In this document: positions 21,001 to 29,537 of the stretch, piece by piece | How the letters are laid out: every line of letters starts with the position of its first letter | How positions within the stretch are numbered: position 1 is the first letter of the stretch | Assembly (NCBI RefSeq): GCF_000428845.1 | Contig: NZ_AUAS01000001.1 | Location: 663,898-727,897 of the forward strand | Direction of reading: 5' to 3' | Length of the DNA: 64,000 nucleotides | Source: Dyadobacter alkalitolerans DSM 23607 | Lineage (GTDB): Bacteria > Bacteroidota > Bacteroidia > Cytophagales > Spirosomataceae | Translations under genes and position numbers: made by a program | Notes under the pieces: generated by a model | Seen by the model: the letters and a program-made list of their open reading frames with translations, nothing else | What the model was told of the DNA's origin: nothing | Databases searched by the model: none

Positions 21001-21113
21001 TATTTATTAATCAGGAAGGCGATTTCAGCAATGGCATCACCACCATCCAATGCATGTACGCCCCCGAATTCACAGCGCATAGCGAAGGGATCAGAGTTAG
21101 AGTTGGTAAGTAA
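15006..21113 (+). CDS. Alpha-2-macroglobulin family protein with thioester motif
   Basis: 2035 residues with a Sec signal peptide (to about residue 25) and no lipobox. An alpha-helical N-terminal region of about 400 residues precedes the macroglobulin domains. MG2 is recognised by the TDRSLYRPGQTVYYKG segment near residue 600. The A2M domain lies around 1260-1330 (FLPDLKTDKDGSITFSFTMP), and the helical thioester domain carries C1489-A-E-Q1492, the CxEQ thioester signature. Bacterial homologues are thought to trap proteases in or near the periplasm. Residues 1226-1245 (DADALNEVVQVGYGVQQKKD) resemble the TonB-box region of SusC proteins, an odd insertion just before the A2M domain. It stands alone, with no PBP1C gene beside it. 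Confidence 0.88.
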   Translation: MTAFRAYLPYFITFFICYLPMHTNGQEKLKTYDAQWKIVEAHEQKNLPKSALEEVRKIYDLAKKEKQEAQVIKAAVYMVTLQAETREDHQTTAIKELEKEVAESNGPAKSILTNLLASTYYCYYNRIRWQLYQRTATLNFIKEDISTWSAEDFHAKITALYRASIADEALLKQTKLEAYDAIITKGNMRKLRPTLYDLLTNSALQYFSNDERDIKKPAYTFEIDKASAFDPAADFIHRKFETKDSTSLEFFALQLYQKLIAFHSDDPQPDALIDIDLQRLQFVRQKSVHPDAESQYYMAINHLAEQYAQTPAAAQAWYLMAAYHDTFGNTFKANGDTTHRFAKVKAAEICEKVIKENPETEGGINAYNLLNSIKRQELQFTAEHVNIPEKPFLTLVHYKNLSSVFLKIVKATEEIKRSVDKNDINETFRLLHKAPALRSWEQKLPDMKDYQQHGGEIKVDGLPTGEYMLIASSQAHNLDRNFTSGFKPLYVSNISYVQRDEDYFILDRDSGQPLAGANASIWNSIYDYKTSSYVKTKQSSYITDKNGYFKQKGNPKRPQSQGLLLEVTHGNDHLFIQQPVHTYYNTYIDTARSAHSAIYLFTDRSLYRPGQTVYYKGIAAKGKTVIQNQREELKVVLKNANGEVVEKATKTVNDFGSFSGSFVLPSGTLNGQFSIIANDRDVTAFHVEEYKRPRFAVQFDTLRGSYQLGDSIKVSGTGTAYAGNQIDGAKVVYRVVRSERYLYPWIYKSRYFPIAAPMDITHGETVTDASGKFYIDFEAIPNLRAKKDLEPVFNFTVYADITDINGETRSAQTDVNVGYKSILVKTDIPETIEINKLSDFKIRTENMNGTFVPSPVTVKITRLSPENRLIRPRYWERPDVFVMTKPEFIAAFPNDEYDQETDKENWPEQSVVFQTTAQTNEKEPFQLDKTKLAAGVYKIEITAKDERNAEVKDIKYMELIDPQSNALIYPEYIQAKGSTTIEPGEKTNIQLATSAENAFVITSSGKKSKPDNFSFFKLNAERKSFDITATEADRGGFGVDYIFVKHNRVHQYQDFVSVPWTNKDLNIEYQTFRDKTLPGSKEKWTLKISGYKQDKVAAEMLAGMYDASLDQFYQHEWNKPDHWPVSPGLARWQNGLSFMYKDAQVLYSGAEPYKHFEKRYDNLLGPDYGDNGIILRLSGRASGLNGGGRNVRNRNMIMSAPLSANVTSEEEVKESVVAKKTPFGEDADALNEVVQVGYGVQQKKDKLNTIPPASPRKNINETAFFLPDLKTDKDGSITFSFTMPEALTRWKFQALAHTKELALGYSSKEIITQKELMVQPNPPRFLREGDQITLAAKVVNLSDRVLSGKVSLQLMDTESNEAVDALFMNVENAKDFNVAAGQSTVVQFAITIPKPYSKTVNWRIVASSGNLSDGEENTLPVLSNRMLVTETLPLAMRETGSKQFKMEKLINSGSSKTLTNQSVTVEYTSNPAWYAVQALPYLMEYPYDCAEQTWNRYYANSMAASIVASSSRIARVFETWRKSDTTALLSNLQKNQELKSLLLEETPWVLAAKTENEQKKNIALLFDLLRMTNELSSAIEKLKQLQNPDGSFSWFKGGPDDRYMTQYIASGIGHLRKANAVQKSQEEPIGAIIKAVIPYLDARIIDDYKDLIKHKANLKEYTPSTLVTQYLYMRSFFPDQPVPAASQKAHRYFMERAKLTWNAQTKYMQGLIALALHRSGDKLTPVGILKSLKETAIVNEELGMYWKTTQRGWWWHEAPVERQALLIEAFQEIANDDAAVNDMKTWLLKNKQTNNWESTKATAEACYALLMTGNNWLTDDRTISVHLGDTKVEAEKTEAGTGYFKTRIEGSKVNAGMGNIEVRVNGEKSTASAPSWGAVYWQYFEDLDKITYSETPLKLSKKLFFEKNSDSGPVLTPVNPDDILHVGDKVKVRIELRADRDMEYVHMKDMRASGFEPVNVLSSYKWQGGLGYYESTKDASTNFFFSTLYKGTYVFEYPLFINQEGDFSNGITTIQCMYAPEFTAHSEGIRVRVGK

Positions 21114-21128
21114 ATGCAGCGGGGCGGT

Positions 21129-22340
21129 TCAGCAAACTGCCCGCTGGATTTTCAAGATTGCCTGCGCGAAAGCTTGCATATCTTCCTTTTCGCCTAGCAT
21201 TGCGTGTTGGAGGATCCAGATGGCCTCGGAGCACGCTTGTTCGGCGTTAGGGCAATGGACCCGGGTGTAATCTACGTGGTCGGGGATGGCGTAGCACATG
21301 AAGTTTTTGTTCTGAAAAAGGGGCTGCTTGTATAACGGGTGTGGATAACCTTTGAAACTAGGCACGCCTTCTGCGGCCAGCATTGCTGCGAAATCGTTTC
21401 TTGATAAGCCGCCAAATTCACTGGCGTCGTATTTAAAGATATAGATATGATAGCAATGCAACGTGATGGCTTCACTGCGGCTTAGTGGTTTTAAGCCTTT
21501 TATATTCGACAATAATTCATTCAAATACAGACCATTATCATTCCTCTTTTGCGTTTGCATTTCCAGCCTCTTCAACTGCTGTGAGAGCAGCACGGCTTGC
21601 ATTTGGGTGATTCTGTAATTGCAGCCGGGATTGTAGTGATCATACCATTGACCGCCTTCTATGCGCCCGACATTCCGCAGGGAACGCATCATGGCATATA
21701 ACTCATCATCATTTGTGATCACAATCCCACCTTCTCCGGAAGTCAGGTTTTTTGATGATTGGAAGCTAAAACTTCCCACATCGCCTATTGAGCCTAACTT
21801 TTTCCCCTTATATTCGGCACCATGGGCGTGGGCGGCATCTTCAATAACGCGCAGCCCATGCCTTTTTGCAATGTCCATAATGGCATCCATATCACAGGCG
21901 AGCCCACCGAAATGAACGGGAATGATAGCCTTTGTGCGCTCAGTAATAGCAGCTTCTATCGCTGCCGGACTCATGTTATAGGTGTCGGCATCGATATCCA
22001 CAAACACCGGAACGCAGTTGCATTCAATCACAGACGAAGCTGTTGTAATAAACGTATAAGGCGGAACAATTACTTCGTCGCCCGGTTTTACATCGCAGGC
22101 AATCAATGCAAGGCGGAGCGACACGGAGCCATTTACACAGGTAATGGCGTATTTGCTTCCGCAATAGGCGGCAAATTCACTTTCGAACCTCGCGACCTCA
22201 TCACCGCAATCCGGATTTCCCCATTTTCCGCTCATGACGATCTCCGTGACCGCATTTACGTCACTGCTATCATAAATCGGCCAGGGAAATTCTTTGTCCA
22301 CGGCTTTTGTGCCGCCATGTATTGCTAGTTTTTCGCTCAT
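21129..22340 (-). CDS. DegT/DnrJ/EryC1/StrS-family aminotransferase
   Basis: 403-residue PLP enzyme of the sugar-aminotransferase/dehydratase superfamily. Visible features are VIVPPYTFITTASSV, VIEDAAHAHGA with D168 contacting the PLP ring nitrogen, and the Schiff-base lysine K197 in FQSSKNLTSGEGG. Members usually aminate keto-sugars for glycans or antibiotics. No nucleotide-sugar genes are adjacent, so the substrate is unknown. It begins 28 bases after the phosphatase gene on the same strand, so it probably belongs to that transcript. It converges on the macroglobulin gene with a 15-base gap. Confidence 0.85.
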   Translation of the reverse strand: MSEKLAIHGGTKAVDKEFPWPIYDSSDVNAVTEIVMSGKWGNPDCGDEVARFESEFAAYCGSKYAITCVNGSVSLRLALIACDVKPGDEVIVPPYTFITTASSVIECNCVPVFVDIDADTYNMSPAAIEAAITERTKAIIPVHFGGLACDMDAIMDIAKRHGLRVIEDAAHAHGAEYKGKKLGSIGDVGSFSFQSSKNLTSGEGGIVITNDDELYAMMRSLRNVGRIEGGQWYDHYNPGCNYRITQMQAVLLSQQLKRLEMQTQKRNDNGLYLNELLSNIKGLKPLSRSEAITLHCYHIYIFKYDASEFGGLSRNDFAAMLAAEGVPSFKGYPHPLYKQPLFQNKNFMCYAIPDHVDYTRVHCPNAEQACSEAIWILQHAMLGEKEDMQAFAQAILKIQRAVC

Positions 22341-22368
22341 TTCCGGCTCGTTTAACTAAAAAGACAAT

Positions 22369-24147
22369 TTACTTTTTGATTATCAATTGGTCCTTTACAT
22401 TGCCATCGGGATCGTAGCATTTGTACGAAAGTGTGTTTCCTTTGATCGCAATGTGCTGGTAAAGCGGGCCTTCTTTCATTCTTACCGCAGCATATTCTTC
22501 CTCTAACCAATATTCCAATTCTCCCGGAATGCCGATAGACACCGTGTATATTGTTCCCTTTGCCGGCGATGCCACGGGCTGTTCGTTGAACATTGGTTTT
22601 GTACGCAAATAATAATGCATATGCCCGCTCATGACCATATCCACGTGATATTTGTCAAATAGCGAGCACCATTCTTTTATAATCTCATCATACGAATTAT
22701 CGTAGTTGTAAGGCGGGAAATGGAGCATGACAAATTTCCATTTTGCATCAGAATTTTTAAGCTGTTGCTCCATCCATGCAGTTTGCGCATGAATCGGCAG
22801 CGTCGCATCCATCATCAGGAACAGCGCATGCTCATAATTAAAGGCATAGGTCATTTCGGAAGGTTGCTTTTTGGGACCATTGTCCGGCAGGCTGAACATT
22901 TCCTTATACATCCATGCCCCGAGCCCATCCTGGCTGTCATGGTTACCCGGAACTGGCATCAATGGCTTACCGGTAAACATGCTGTCTGAATAATCCCAGA
23001 GCTTATCCCATTCGTCGCGGTGCAAGCCGGTGGTGACCAGATCTCCCACAATAGAGAAAAATGCTGTTTCGGGATGTCGTTTCAATGATTTTTTGGCCAT
23101 ATCACCCCAGGCCTCAGAATGGTGCGTGTCACCAAACCAGATAAATGAAAAATCTTCTTCATTCAAAGGGGCCGTCGTGAATTCAGCAGGTTGCGACCAG
23201 CCGTTTTTGGAAGCCAATACATACTGATAGGCTTGTCCGGGGTCCAAGTATGTGAGATTGGCTGTGAACCGGTTTACGAAACGATCATTCCGAAGCAGCC
23301 TGTCTTCCATTTTAAATACGGAAGCATCTACGAAAAATGTATCTATACCGCCTTTTTCCCAGTATTTTACCTTTCCTGTTTTTACTTCCGGGCTGGTTCT
23401 CCATTGAATGTCCATGGTTGTTTTCGGGTCGCCGCTCCAAGTGAGCACGACCTGATCGGGCTTTGTACTGGAAGGCGTGTCGGTTGTTCTGAATGCGTTT
23501 ACCAGATGCGCTTCTCTCGCCCGGCCGCGGACAGTCGTAAAAAGGACCTGATCTTTCAGTTCAACCGAAAGAAATTTCAGCTTCAATTCGTCCCAATCGT
23601 GATAGGTAAATTCGTTAAGATCCATGACACCCAATGCATACTGGGGATTCACATTCGTGATTTTGAGCTTATCCTTCTCATTTTGCGGGGCCACGGTAAT
23701 AAAATAGACAGGCCGGTGCTTATCAAAACCATTTATTCCAAGTCCAACGTGTCCCGCAGGGAATTCCTTCTGCCAAACCTCGTACTCATACTCATCATTC
23801 TTGACCTGAAATTGAGTCAGTTTAAACCCGCTCGCTTCTATCCAGAACGGGACCACCTCCTGATCCCTATCCCGCATTAAGGAAACAATTACGGGCACAT
23901 TGACATCGAATGTCCAGAATTTTTTTGACAAAATCTCTTTGTCTTTATCTGTCAGCAAGCGCAAAATATATTCATGTGAAATCGTATCCAGTTGTGTTGG
24001 CGGGAGGGTTCTGTAAAGTTTTGTAACCAAATTGTCTATCACTTCTTTTACAGTTCCCGAAGGAGGTTCGTTACTCTTATTGCAACCTGCGAAAAGCGCT
24101 GCGAAGCATGCAGCGAGGAGGATTGTTTTTAAATAGTTCTTTTGCAT
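22369..24147 (-). CDS. Purple-acid-phosphatase-like metallophosphoesterase lipoprotein
   Basis: 592 residues with a lipoprotein signal ending LFAGC (Cys22), so it is probably anchored in the outer membrane. The middle holds a fibronectin-like domain typical of purple acid phosphatases (VVLTWSGDPKTTMDIQWR). A calcineurin-like catalytic domain follows with the metal-binding motifs GDTHHSE, GDLV, GNHDSQDG, MLHFPPY and SGHMHYYL. It should release phosphate from organic esters outside the cytoplasm. It lies downstream of susC/susD, separated from susD by a terminator-like hairpin, which suggests reduced expression relative to them. The first about 230 residues are not recognised. Confidence 0.87.
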   Translation of the reverse strand: MQKNYLKTILLAACFAALFAGCNKSNEPPSGTVKEVIDNLVTKLYRTLPPTQLDTISHEYILRLLTDKDKEILSKKFWTFDVNVPVIVSLMRDRDQEVVPFWIEASGFKLTQFQVKNDEYEYEVWQKEFPAGHVGLGINGFDKHRPVYFITVAPQNEKDKLKITNVNPQYALGVMDLNEFTYHDWDELKLKFLSVELKDQVLFTTVRGRAREAHLVNAFRTTDTPSSTKPDQVVLTWSGDPKTTMDIQWRTSPEVKTGKVKYWEKGGIDTFFVDASVFKMEDRLLRNDRFVNRFTANLTYLDPGQAYQYVLASKNGWSQPAEFTTAPLNEEDFSFIWFGDTHHSEAWGDMAKKSLKRHPETAFFSIVGDLVTTGLHRDEWDKLWDYSDSMFTGKPLMPVPGNHDSQDGLGAWMYKEMFSLPDNGPKKQPSEMTYAFNYEHALFLMMDATLPIHAQTAWMEQQLKNSDAKWKFVMLHFPPYNYDNSYDEIIKEWCSLFDKYHVDMVMSGHMHYYLRTKPMFNEQPVASPAKGTIYTVSIGIPGELEYWLEEEYAAVRMKEGPLYQHIAIKGNTLSYKCYDPDGNVKDQLIIKK

Positions 24148-24192
24148 TGATTCTTTCTTTCTGAATAAGTGTGGATAATAAATGTTGTAAAC

Positions 24193-24251
24193 AAAAAACC
24201 GCAGTAGCGAAAAAGGGCACGAAGCTGCGTTCCTTTTACTCTACTGCGGTT
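24193..24251 (-). terminator. Intergenic hairpin between susD and the phosphatase gene
   Basis: Perfect 11-bp stem AACCGCAGTAG/CTACTGCGGTT (24197-24207 and 24241-24251) with further internal pairing (AAAAGG with CCTTTT). On the minus strand it is followed by six T residues. It looks like an intrinsic terminator or processing site that sets the susCD to phosphatase ratio. Confidence 0.75.
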
Positions 24252-24298
24252 CTGCTATGATCGGGCTATTTGCAAAAAAACAAAAGCCTGTTTACTTA

Positions 24299-26017
24299 TT
24301 ACCAGGGTTTTCCGGTGCCCTGCACCAACCATGGTTTCGACCACTGGCTGTTTTTCTTACGCGGTCCTGAGAACTTGGTCTCCTCTAATTTTTCAATTGC
24401 ACTCTTTACGCTTTCTCCGTTGTTATTCAGCTCATTGTTACTGTAAATAAAACGCAGGGGCAATGCGCGGGATGTAGGCGCTACGCCCGGAACCAATGCG
24501 GGTAAGCCGGTCCGGCGATAATCAAACCAGCCTTCTGTGGCAGCTGTCCAGCTCGACACCCATTTTTGTTCCATAATCTGGGCTAATGTGCCATTATAGG
24601 CAACGCCCTTTTGCTTGATAAATGTGTCGTATTTATCCGCTACACCCCAGGTTTGCAAAGATTGCTTGATTCCATTGTTATAATGCGCAGCAGCAGAACC
24701 GGCAGCCCAGCCTTTCTGTGCAGCTTCCGCAAGAATGAATGAAGCTTCGGCCGCAGAAGCCAGTCTGGCTTTCAAAATCCCACCTTTATTTCCTTGATAC
24801 GTGTAGCTCAGCTGCGACGCATGCTGATTTTGCACTTGCTGGCCCGTCGTAGGGTTTTCATTGAAATAAGTGGGATCAATCATCCCCGGAGGAACGCCCA
24901 CATATTCGCCTGTATTGATCGGCCCGTTGAATTGTTCGGGACGGCTGGGTTTGTAAGTGTTGGGGTTAAAATGGCGCGTATATTTATGTCCTGCGGCAAT
25001 TTTCACCCTTAATTCCTGCTCAGTAAATGATTTTACCCCGGTAAGGATTTTGCCATCCTCCCGAATGAATTCATCCATTCCTTTGGCCAATGTCGGATCT
25101 GCCACCCAACGCACGTGAACGGGCTGGAACCACACTTTCAATCGGGGGTCGTCATTGGTTACCAGATTGTTGATCAATGTTGATGCCGGCCTTCTCCTTC
25201 TCCAGTTGGATTCGCTGACGTCATACGCGGTTGCATTGGGCCAAGAATTATCTTTATCAGTGCCGATATAATCCATTACGGCGTCATCGCTGGCATCTTT
25301 GAAATAGACTCCGGATGCATAAACTGCCTCAATCCCTGGTTTGGCAATGTCCGGAAGCTTGCTGGAAATACGCATATAGTAACGAAGCAGCAATGTGTTC
25401 GCGAATTTTTGCCATTTCTGTGCATTTCCATTGTAAAACACATCATATGCAGGTGCATCCCTTTCATCACCGGATGCTGCGAAAATTGCCGACGCTGCTT
25501 TCAAATCCTCAATAATCCCTTTGTAAATCACTTCCTGACTGTCAAATACGGGAAGCATTGTTCCCTCATCTCCTTTCAGCGCCTGCGTGTAAGGTGCATC
25601 GCCCCAGAGGTCGGAAATGGTGCCGAAAATGAATGCGCGCATCGTTAATGCAACCCCTTCGTGGAATTTGAATTTGGACTCAACAGCTCTCTTATGCAGC
25701 AGATTGTTATTTCTCAGAAAGCCATACCACGATTTCCATTCGTCGTCTTCTTCGTTCCAGTTGTAATCGTTGAAAGCGTCTTTCCACGCATCCTCCTGGG
25801 TGTGCTGGATTACGCCAGCAATTTTGCCGTAGCCTAATTTTACATATTGATTCGCAACGCCCGTCATGACGGTGGGCATTATCAGGTTTGGATTGGCGCT
25901 GTTTGGATCAACACCATTTGGGTTCTCATTGATCTCCGTGAGGCTTTCCTTACAAGAAGTTACGACCAGCAGCGAAAGCATGAAAACAAGTCCGGGTATA
26001 TATTTTAAAATCTTCAT
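24299..26017 (-). CDS. SusD/RagB-family nutrient-binding lipoprotein
   Basis: 572 residues with lipobox VVTSC (Cys22). It opens with ESLTEINENPNGVDP, characteristic of the SusD-like group 2 (NPN motif). Helical TPR-like repeats make up the body, with Asn- and Trp-rich ligand-side loops. SusD proteins lie on the cell surface as lids over SusC transporters and bind the substrate. It starts 38 bases after susC on the same strand. The ligand cannot be deduced; there is no glycoside hydrolase in the cluster, and the downstream phosphatase suggests a phosphorylated substrate. Confidence 0.92.
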   Translation of the reverse strand: MKILKYIPGLVFMLSLLVVTSCKESLTEINENPNGVDPNSANPNLIMPTVMTGVANQYVKLGYGKIAGVIQHTQEDAWKDAFNDYNWNEEDDEWKSWYGFLRNNNLLHKRAVESKFKFHEGVALTMRAFIFGTISDLWGDAPYTQALKGDEGTMLPVFDSQEVIYKGIIEDLKAASAIFAASGDERDAPAYDVFYNGNAQKWQKFANTLLLRYYMRISSKLPDIAKPGIEAVYASGVYFKDASDDAVMDYIGTDKDNSWPNATAYDVSESNWRRRRPASTLINNLVTNDDPRLKVWFQPVHVRWVADPTLAKGMDEFIREDGKILTGVKSFTEQELRVKIAAGHKYTRHFNPNTYKPSRPEQFNGPINTGEYVGVPPGMIDPTYFNENPTTGQQVQNQHASQLSYTYQGNKGGILKARLASAAEASFILAEAAQKGWAAGSAAAHYNNGIKQSLQTWGVADKYDTFIKQKGVAYNGTLAQIMEQKWVSSWTAATEGWFDYRRTGLPALVPGVAPTSRALPLRFIYSNNELNNNGESVKSAIEKLEETKFSGPRKKNSQWSKPWLVQGTGKPW

Positions 26018-26055
26018 TGCTTTATTTTTAAAGTATGATGAGCAAAAGGATCTGA

Positions 26056-29000
26056 TCAGAAATCGAAATTGAGCTTAAATCCAAACGGGATAGTCCACGG
26101 CATCACGTTCTGTCTTTCAATTCCCTGGCGGAAGCCTCCTCTATTGGGATCAGCCCAGAATGCACGCTCAGGATCGATGCCGATTTGCGAAGCCGTCCAC
26201 AACATAATATTCCTGGTGTACAGCGAAAGGTTCGCATTTCTCACAACCCCGAAAAGGTTAGGAATTTTGTAAGACAATGTTACTTCGCGCAGCTTCACAA
26301 ATGATGCGTCAAATGTAACCTGCTGGTTGAAGCTCCAAGGATACACAGCCGTGATAGGCAGATATTTGGTGCCTGCTCCACCCAGCCACTCGTGGTACTC
26401 CCCAGCCTCATCCTGCCAAACACCCGGAATAAATGCTCCGTCACCATCTGGTCCAAAACCACCTGTTGCAGCCGTATGCCCTCCTACTCTCGGGAAATTT
26501 CCGTTTTGCGGGATAATGTATTTTTCAGGATCTGATTTCAGCAAGGCAACCAGCTCGTCGGGGCTATACTGGCTTCCCGGGATCAGGTTGTCGATCTGAC
26601 GTTGTGATTTCCAGTCAGATTCGCCATAGCGATACGTGAATGACATAAACTCTCCGCCTTGTCTCCAGTCAAAGCTTAATCCCAGGGAGAATCTTTTGTA
26701 AGTCAGATTGGCCTGCATACCCACCAGAAAATCAGGATTGTAGTTACCTACTTTCACATTGTTTTCACGACCTCCCAGGCTCTGCCAGTCCATATCGCCG
26801 CCTTCGCCATCATAAGCAATGATCGGCCAGCGATAATAGGGAGAATCTTTGTCCTGAACAGTAGCAAACCCGCGGCTATACATGTTGCCGATTTGCTCCC
26901 CTACGAATGTGTAAGCACCCGCTCCGTTCTCTCCCCATTGTTCAAAATACGGGAAGTTTGGTGCCAATTCTTTAACAGTAACACGGTTACGGCTGAAATT
27001 GGCATTCAGATCCAGGCTCCATCCTCCCCTGTTGCTGATTGGCGTTCCACCCAGCCCGATTTCCCAGCCACGGCTCACCAGCTTCCCAGCATTGATGTTT
27101 TTGCTCGCATAACCCGTCGAAGGCGCCATCGGAACGCTGAAAATCTGGTTCGTATTGGCTCTGTCATAATAAGTAATGTCGAATCTCAAACGGTTATTGA
27201 ACAAGTTCAGGTCAATGCCACCTTCTGTTGAGGTCGCGATTTCCGGAAGTAATGCAGGGTTCAGCAAGTTTTCGCCCAGATTTGCCGTTACCAGGTCGCC
27301 CCAGTTTCCTGTTCCGAGGTTTGGATACAATTGATAAGGATCTGTATCATTACCCACCTGCGCCCATCCTCCGCGGAGTTTCAGTAACGAAACCGCGGAC
27401 GGCATATTAAATGTTGTGCTCGCCAACCAGCTCAATGATGCGGATGGATAAAAATAAGAGCGGTTGCTTTCGGGCAATGTACTTGACCAGTCGTTACGAG
27501 CAGTCAAATCCAGGTAAAGCTGGTTTTTGAAACCAATTGAGCTTAAAGCATATAAGCTGTAAATGGCTTTCTTGAAACTGCCGTTCCCAACGACCCTGTT
27601 ACCAACCGGAATGTTGGAAATGTTATACAGTCCAGGAACAGAAAGGTCCCTGCCGCCCAGATTTGAGGTGTTTTGGTGTTGCTGCATAATGTTACCACCA
27701 CCCGAAATGCTGATGTCAAAATCGCTGGCCTTTATGGTTTTGGTAATTAAAAAATCCGCATTGCTTTCGTTACGACCAATGTTTTCAAGATAGTAACCGC
27801 CTTTTGCCATGCTTTTGTAGCTCCATGGAATTTTGGTTTCACGATCTTCATCAAACATATCATGCGAGTAACGCGCGAAGGCAGTCAAACCCTCGGCAAT
27901 CGTCCAGTCGAGCTTAACATTTCCGTACAAACGATCTCGTGTATACGCATTGGTTAAATGTTTGGCAAGAAAATAAGGATTGTCCGTTTCGCCTTTTGCT
28001 ACGGTCATTTGCTCTATTTCTTCCAGGCCCGGTTTCCACACGCCTTTCAGATCCTCAATGTTGTAACTAGGCGAGTAATAAACAGCTTGCAGCGGGTTTC
28101 CGTCTCTTTCGGAAGTTTGCGGACGGCTGTTTGAGCTGGAACGAACGAAATTGATATTCGTGCTTAGTTTGAGGTTCTTAGCCATATCAAATGTTCCTGC
28201 CAGCGACAATCCGTTTCGGTAAAGGTCCGAATTAGGGATCAGGCCCCGGTTGATCATATTGTTATAAGAAACCCGGTAAGTCGATTTATCGCTGGAACCC
28301 GAAACGGTAAGGTTATTGGTTGAAGTGATTCCCGTCTGCAGGAAGTTCTTCATGTTGTCTTTGTAAGATCTCAGCTCAGTCGGGATCGGATTGCCTTTGT
28401 CATCCAGTGGGCTGTTCCACTGAACTTCCTTATTACCCGCATCCAGCGGCAAACCGCCCCAGTATGCAGATGATTCGTCCAGCTGGAAAGGTCTTTCACC
28501 ATTTGCGTATTTATAATGCAGATCCAGATATCTGTAAGGTTTTTCAAATACATTGGAAGTGGAAAAAGAAACACCAAGTCCCTTGCCTTTCTTACCAGAT
28601 TTTGTTGTGATCAAAATAACGCCATTACCAGCCCTGGAACCATAAAGTGCTGCCGCACTGGGCCCTTTCAGCACAGACATGCTTTCAATATCGTCAGGGT
28701 TAATGTCTGAAATTGCATTACCATAATCGACTTTGTTGCCGCTTCCTTTTTCACTCACGTTTGCAAGGCTGTTGGCCAGCGGTACGCCATCCACGACGAA
28801 CAAAGGCTGGTTATTTTTCAACGAAGCCGCTCCTCTGATCACAATGCTGATCGAAGAACCGATACCGCTCGTCTGATTAATAGAAACCCCTGAAACGCGG
28901 CCTGAGAGTGAAGTAAGCACGTTTTCATTGGCCACATTGGCAATGTCCTTCGCTTCAACTTTGCCTACATTATAACCGAGCGAACGCTTATCTCTTTTTA

Positions 29001-29400
29001 TACCAAGGGCAGTAACCACGGCTTCCTGCAATGTCGCTACGTTCTCTTCAAGGACAACATCCACCACACTTTTTCCCTGAACGGCCACTTCAATTGAGTT
29101 GAATCCTATGTAGGAAAAGACAAGGACTGCATTATTACCGTCGGCATCAATGGAGTACGTTCCGGCAGCGTCGGTTGTGGTTCCAACCTGGGTGCCTTTC
29201 ACCAGCACGTTAACACCGGGAACAACGGCACCGTCCACGGCAGATGTCACAGTTCCCCGGATCCGGGCGACGGATTGGTCCTTCGCGGCCTTAGTGGGTT
29301 TTTCACCCGCGACGACCGGCGCGCCCTTTCCGGTAAAAAGCAGCACGGTGAGCAAGCAACAAAGCACGCGCCGCATATTAATGATAGAGATTGAATTCAT
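26056..29400 (-). CDS. SusC/RagA-family TonB-dependent outer membrane transporter
   Basis: 1114 residues: signal peptide to about residue 32, a carboxypeptidase-regulatory-like beta-sandwich (RIRGTVTSAVDGAVVPGVNV, residues 46-120), a TonB-box region (TLQEAVVTALGIKRDKR), a plug with the SusC hallmark LFVVDGVPL and YGSRAGNGVILITTKSG, and a 22-strand barrel ending LNFDF. It imports a substrate captured by the neighbouring SusD, using TonB energy. An internal ATG at 29376 is an alternative start giving a tighter signal peptide. A short FecR-like fragment lies upstream, but no sigma factor. Confidence 0.94.
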   Translation of the reverse strand: MNSISIINMRRVLCCLLTVLLFTGKGAPVVAGEKPTKAAKDQSVARIRGTVTSAVDGAVVPGVNVLVKGTQVGTTTDAAGTYSIDADGNNAVLVFSYIGFNSIEVAVQGKSVVDVVLEENVATLQEAVVTALGIKRDKRSLGYNVGKVEAKDIANVANENVLTSLSGRVSGVSINQTSGIGSSISIVIRGAASLKNNQPLFVVDGVPLANSLANVSEKGSGNKVDYGNAISDINPDDIESMSVLKGPSAAALYGSRAGNGVILITTKSGKKGKGLGVSFSTSNVFEKPYRYLDLHYKYANGERPFQLDESSAYWGGLPLDAGNKEVQWNSPLDDKGNPIPTELRSYKDNMKNFLQTGITSTNNLTVSGSSDKSTYRVSYNNMINRGLIPNSDLYRNGLSLAGTFDMAKNLKLSTNINFVRSSSNSRPQTSERDGNPLQAVYYSPSYNIEDLKGVWKPGLEEIEQMTVAKGETDNPYFLAKHLTNAYTRDRLYGNVKLDWTIAEGLTAFARYSHDMFDEDRETKIPWSYKSMAKGGYYLENIGRNESNADFLITKTIKASDFDISISGGGNIMQQHQNTSNLGGRDLSVPGLYNISNIPVGNRVVGNGSFKKAIYSLYALSSIGFKNQLYLDLTARNDWSSTLPESNRSYFYPSASLSWLASTTFNMPSAVSLLKLRGGWAQVGNDTDPYQLYPNLGTGNWGDLVTANLGENLLNPALLPEIATSTEGGIDLNLFNNRLRFDITYYDRANTNQIFSVPMAPSTGYASKNINAGKLVSRGWEIGLGGTPISNRGGWSLDLNANFSRNRVTVKELAPNFPYFEQWGENGAGAYTFVGEQIGNMYSRGFATVQDKDSPYYRWPIIAYDGEGGDMDWQSLGGRENNVKVGNYNPDFLVGMQANLTYKRFSLGLSFDWRQGGEFMSFTYRYGESDWKSQRQIDNLIPGSQYSPDELVALLKSDPEKYIIPQNGNFPRVGGHTAATGGFGPDGDGAFIPGVWQDEAGEYHEWLGGAGTKYLPITAVYPWSFNQQVTFDASFVKLREVTLSYKIPNLFGVVRNANLSLYTRNIMLWTASQIGIDPERAFWADPNRGGFRQGIERQNVMPWTIPFGFKLNFDF

Positions 29401-29537
29401 AATCTTTGAATTTTAGGTGATTGTCATAAGTCATGATAACAGGAGAAAAGTCGTCGTGAAATGGCTTTAATTTCGGGTCATTTTTGGGATAAATACAGTT
29501 TAAAATGCGTTTCAGATACATTACTTGGGAGATTTGC

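Noticed and set aside
23191..23880. A 229-residue plus-strand frame inside the phosphatase gene
   Set aside because: It is antisense to a gene with clear metal-binding motifs and has no domain of its own.
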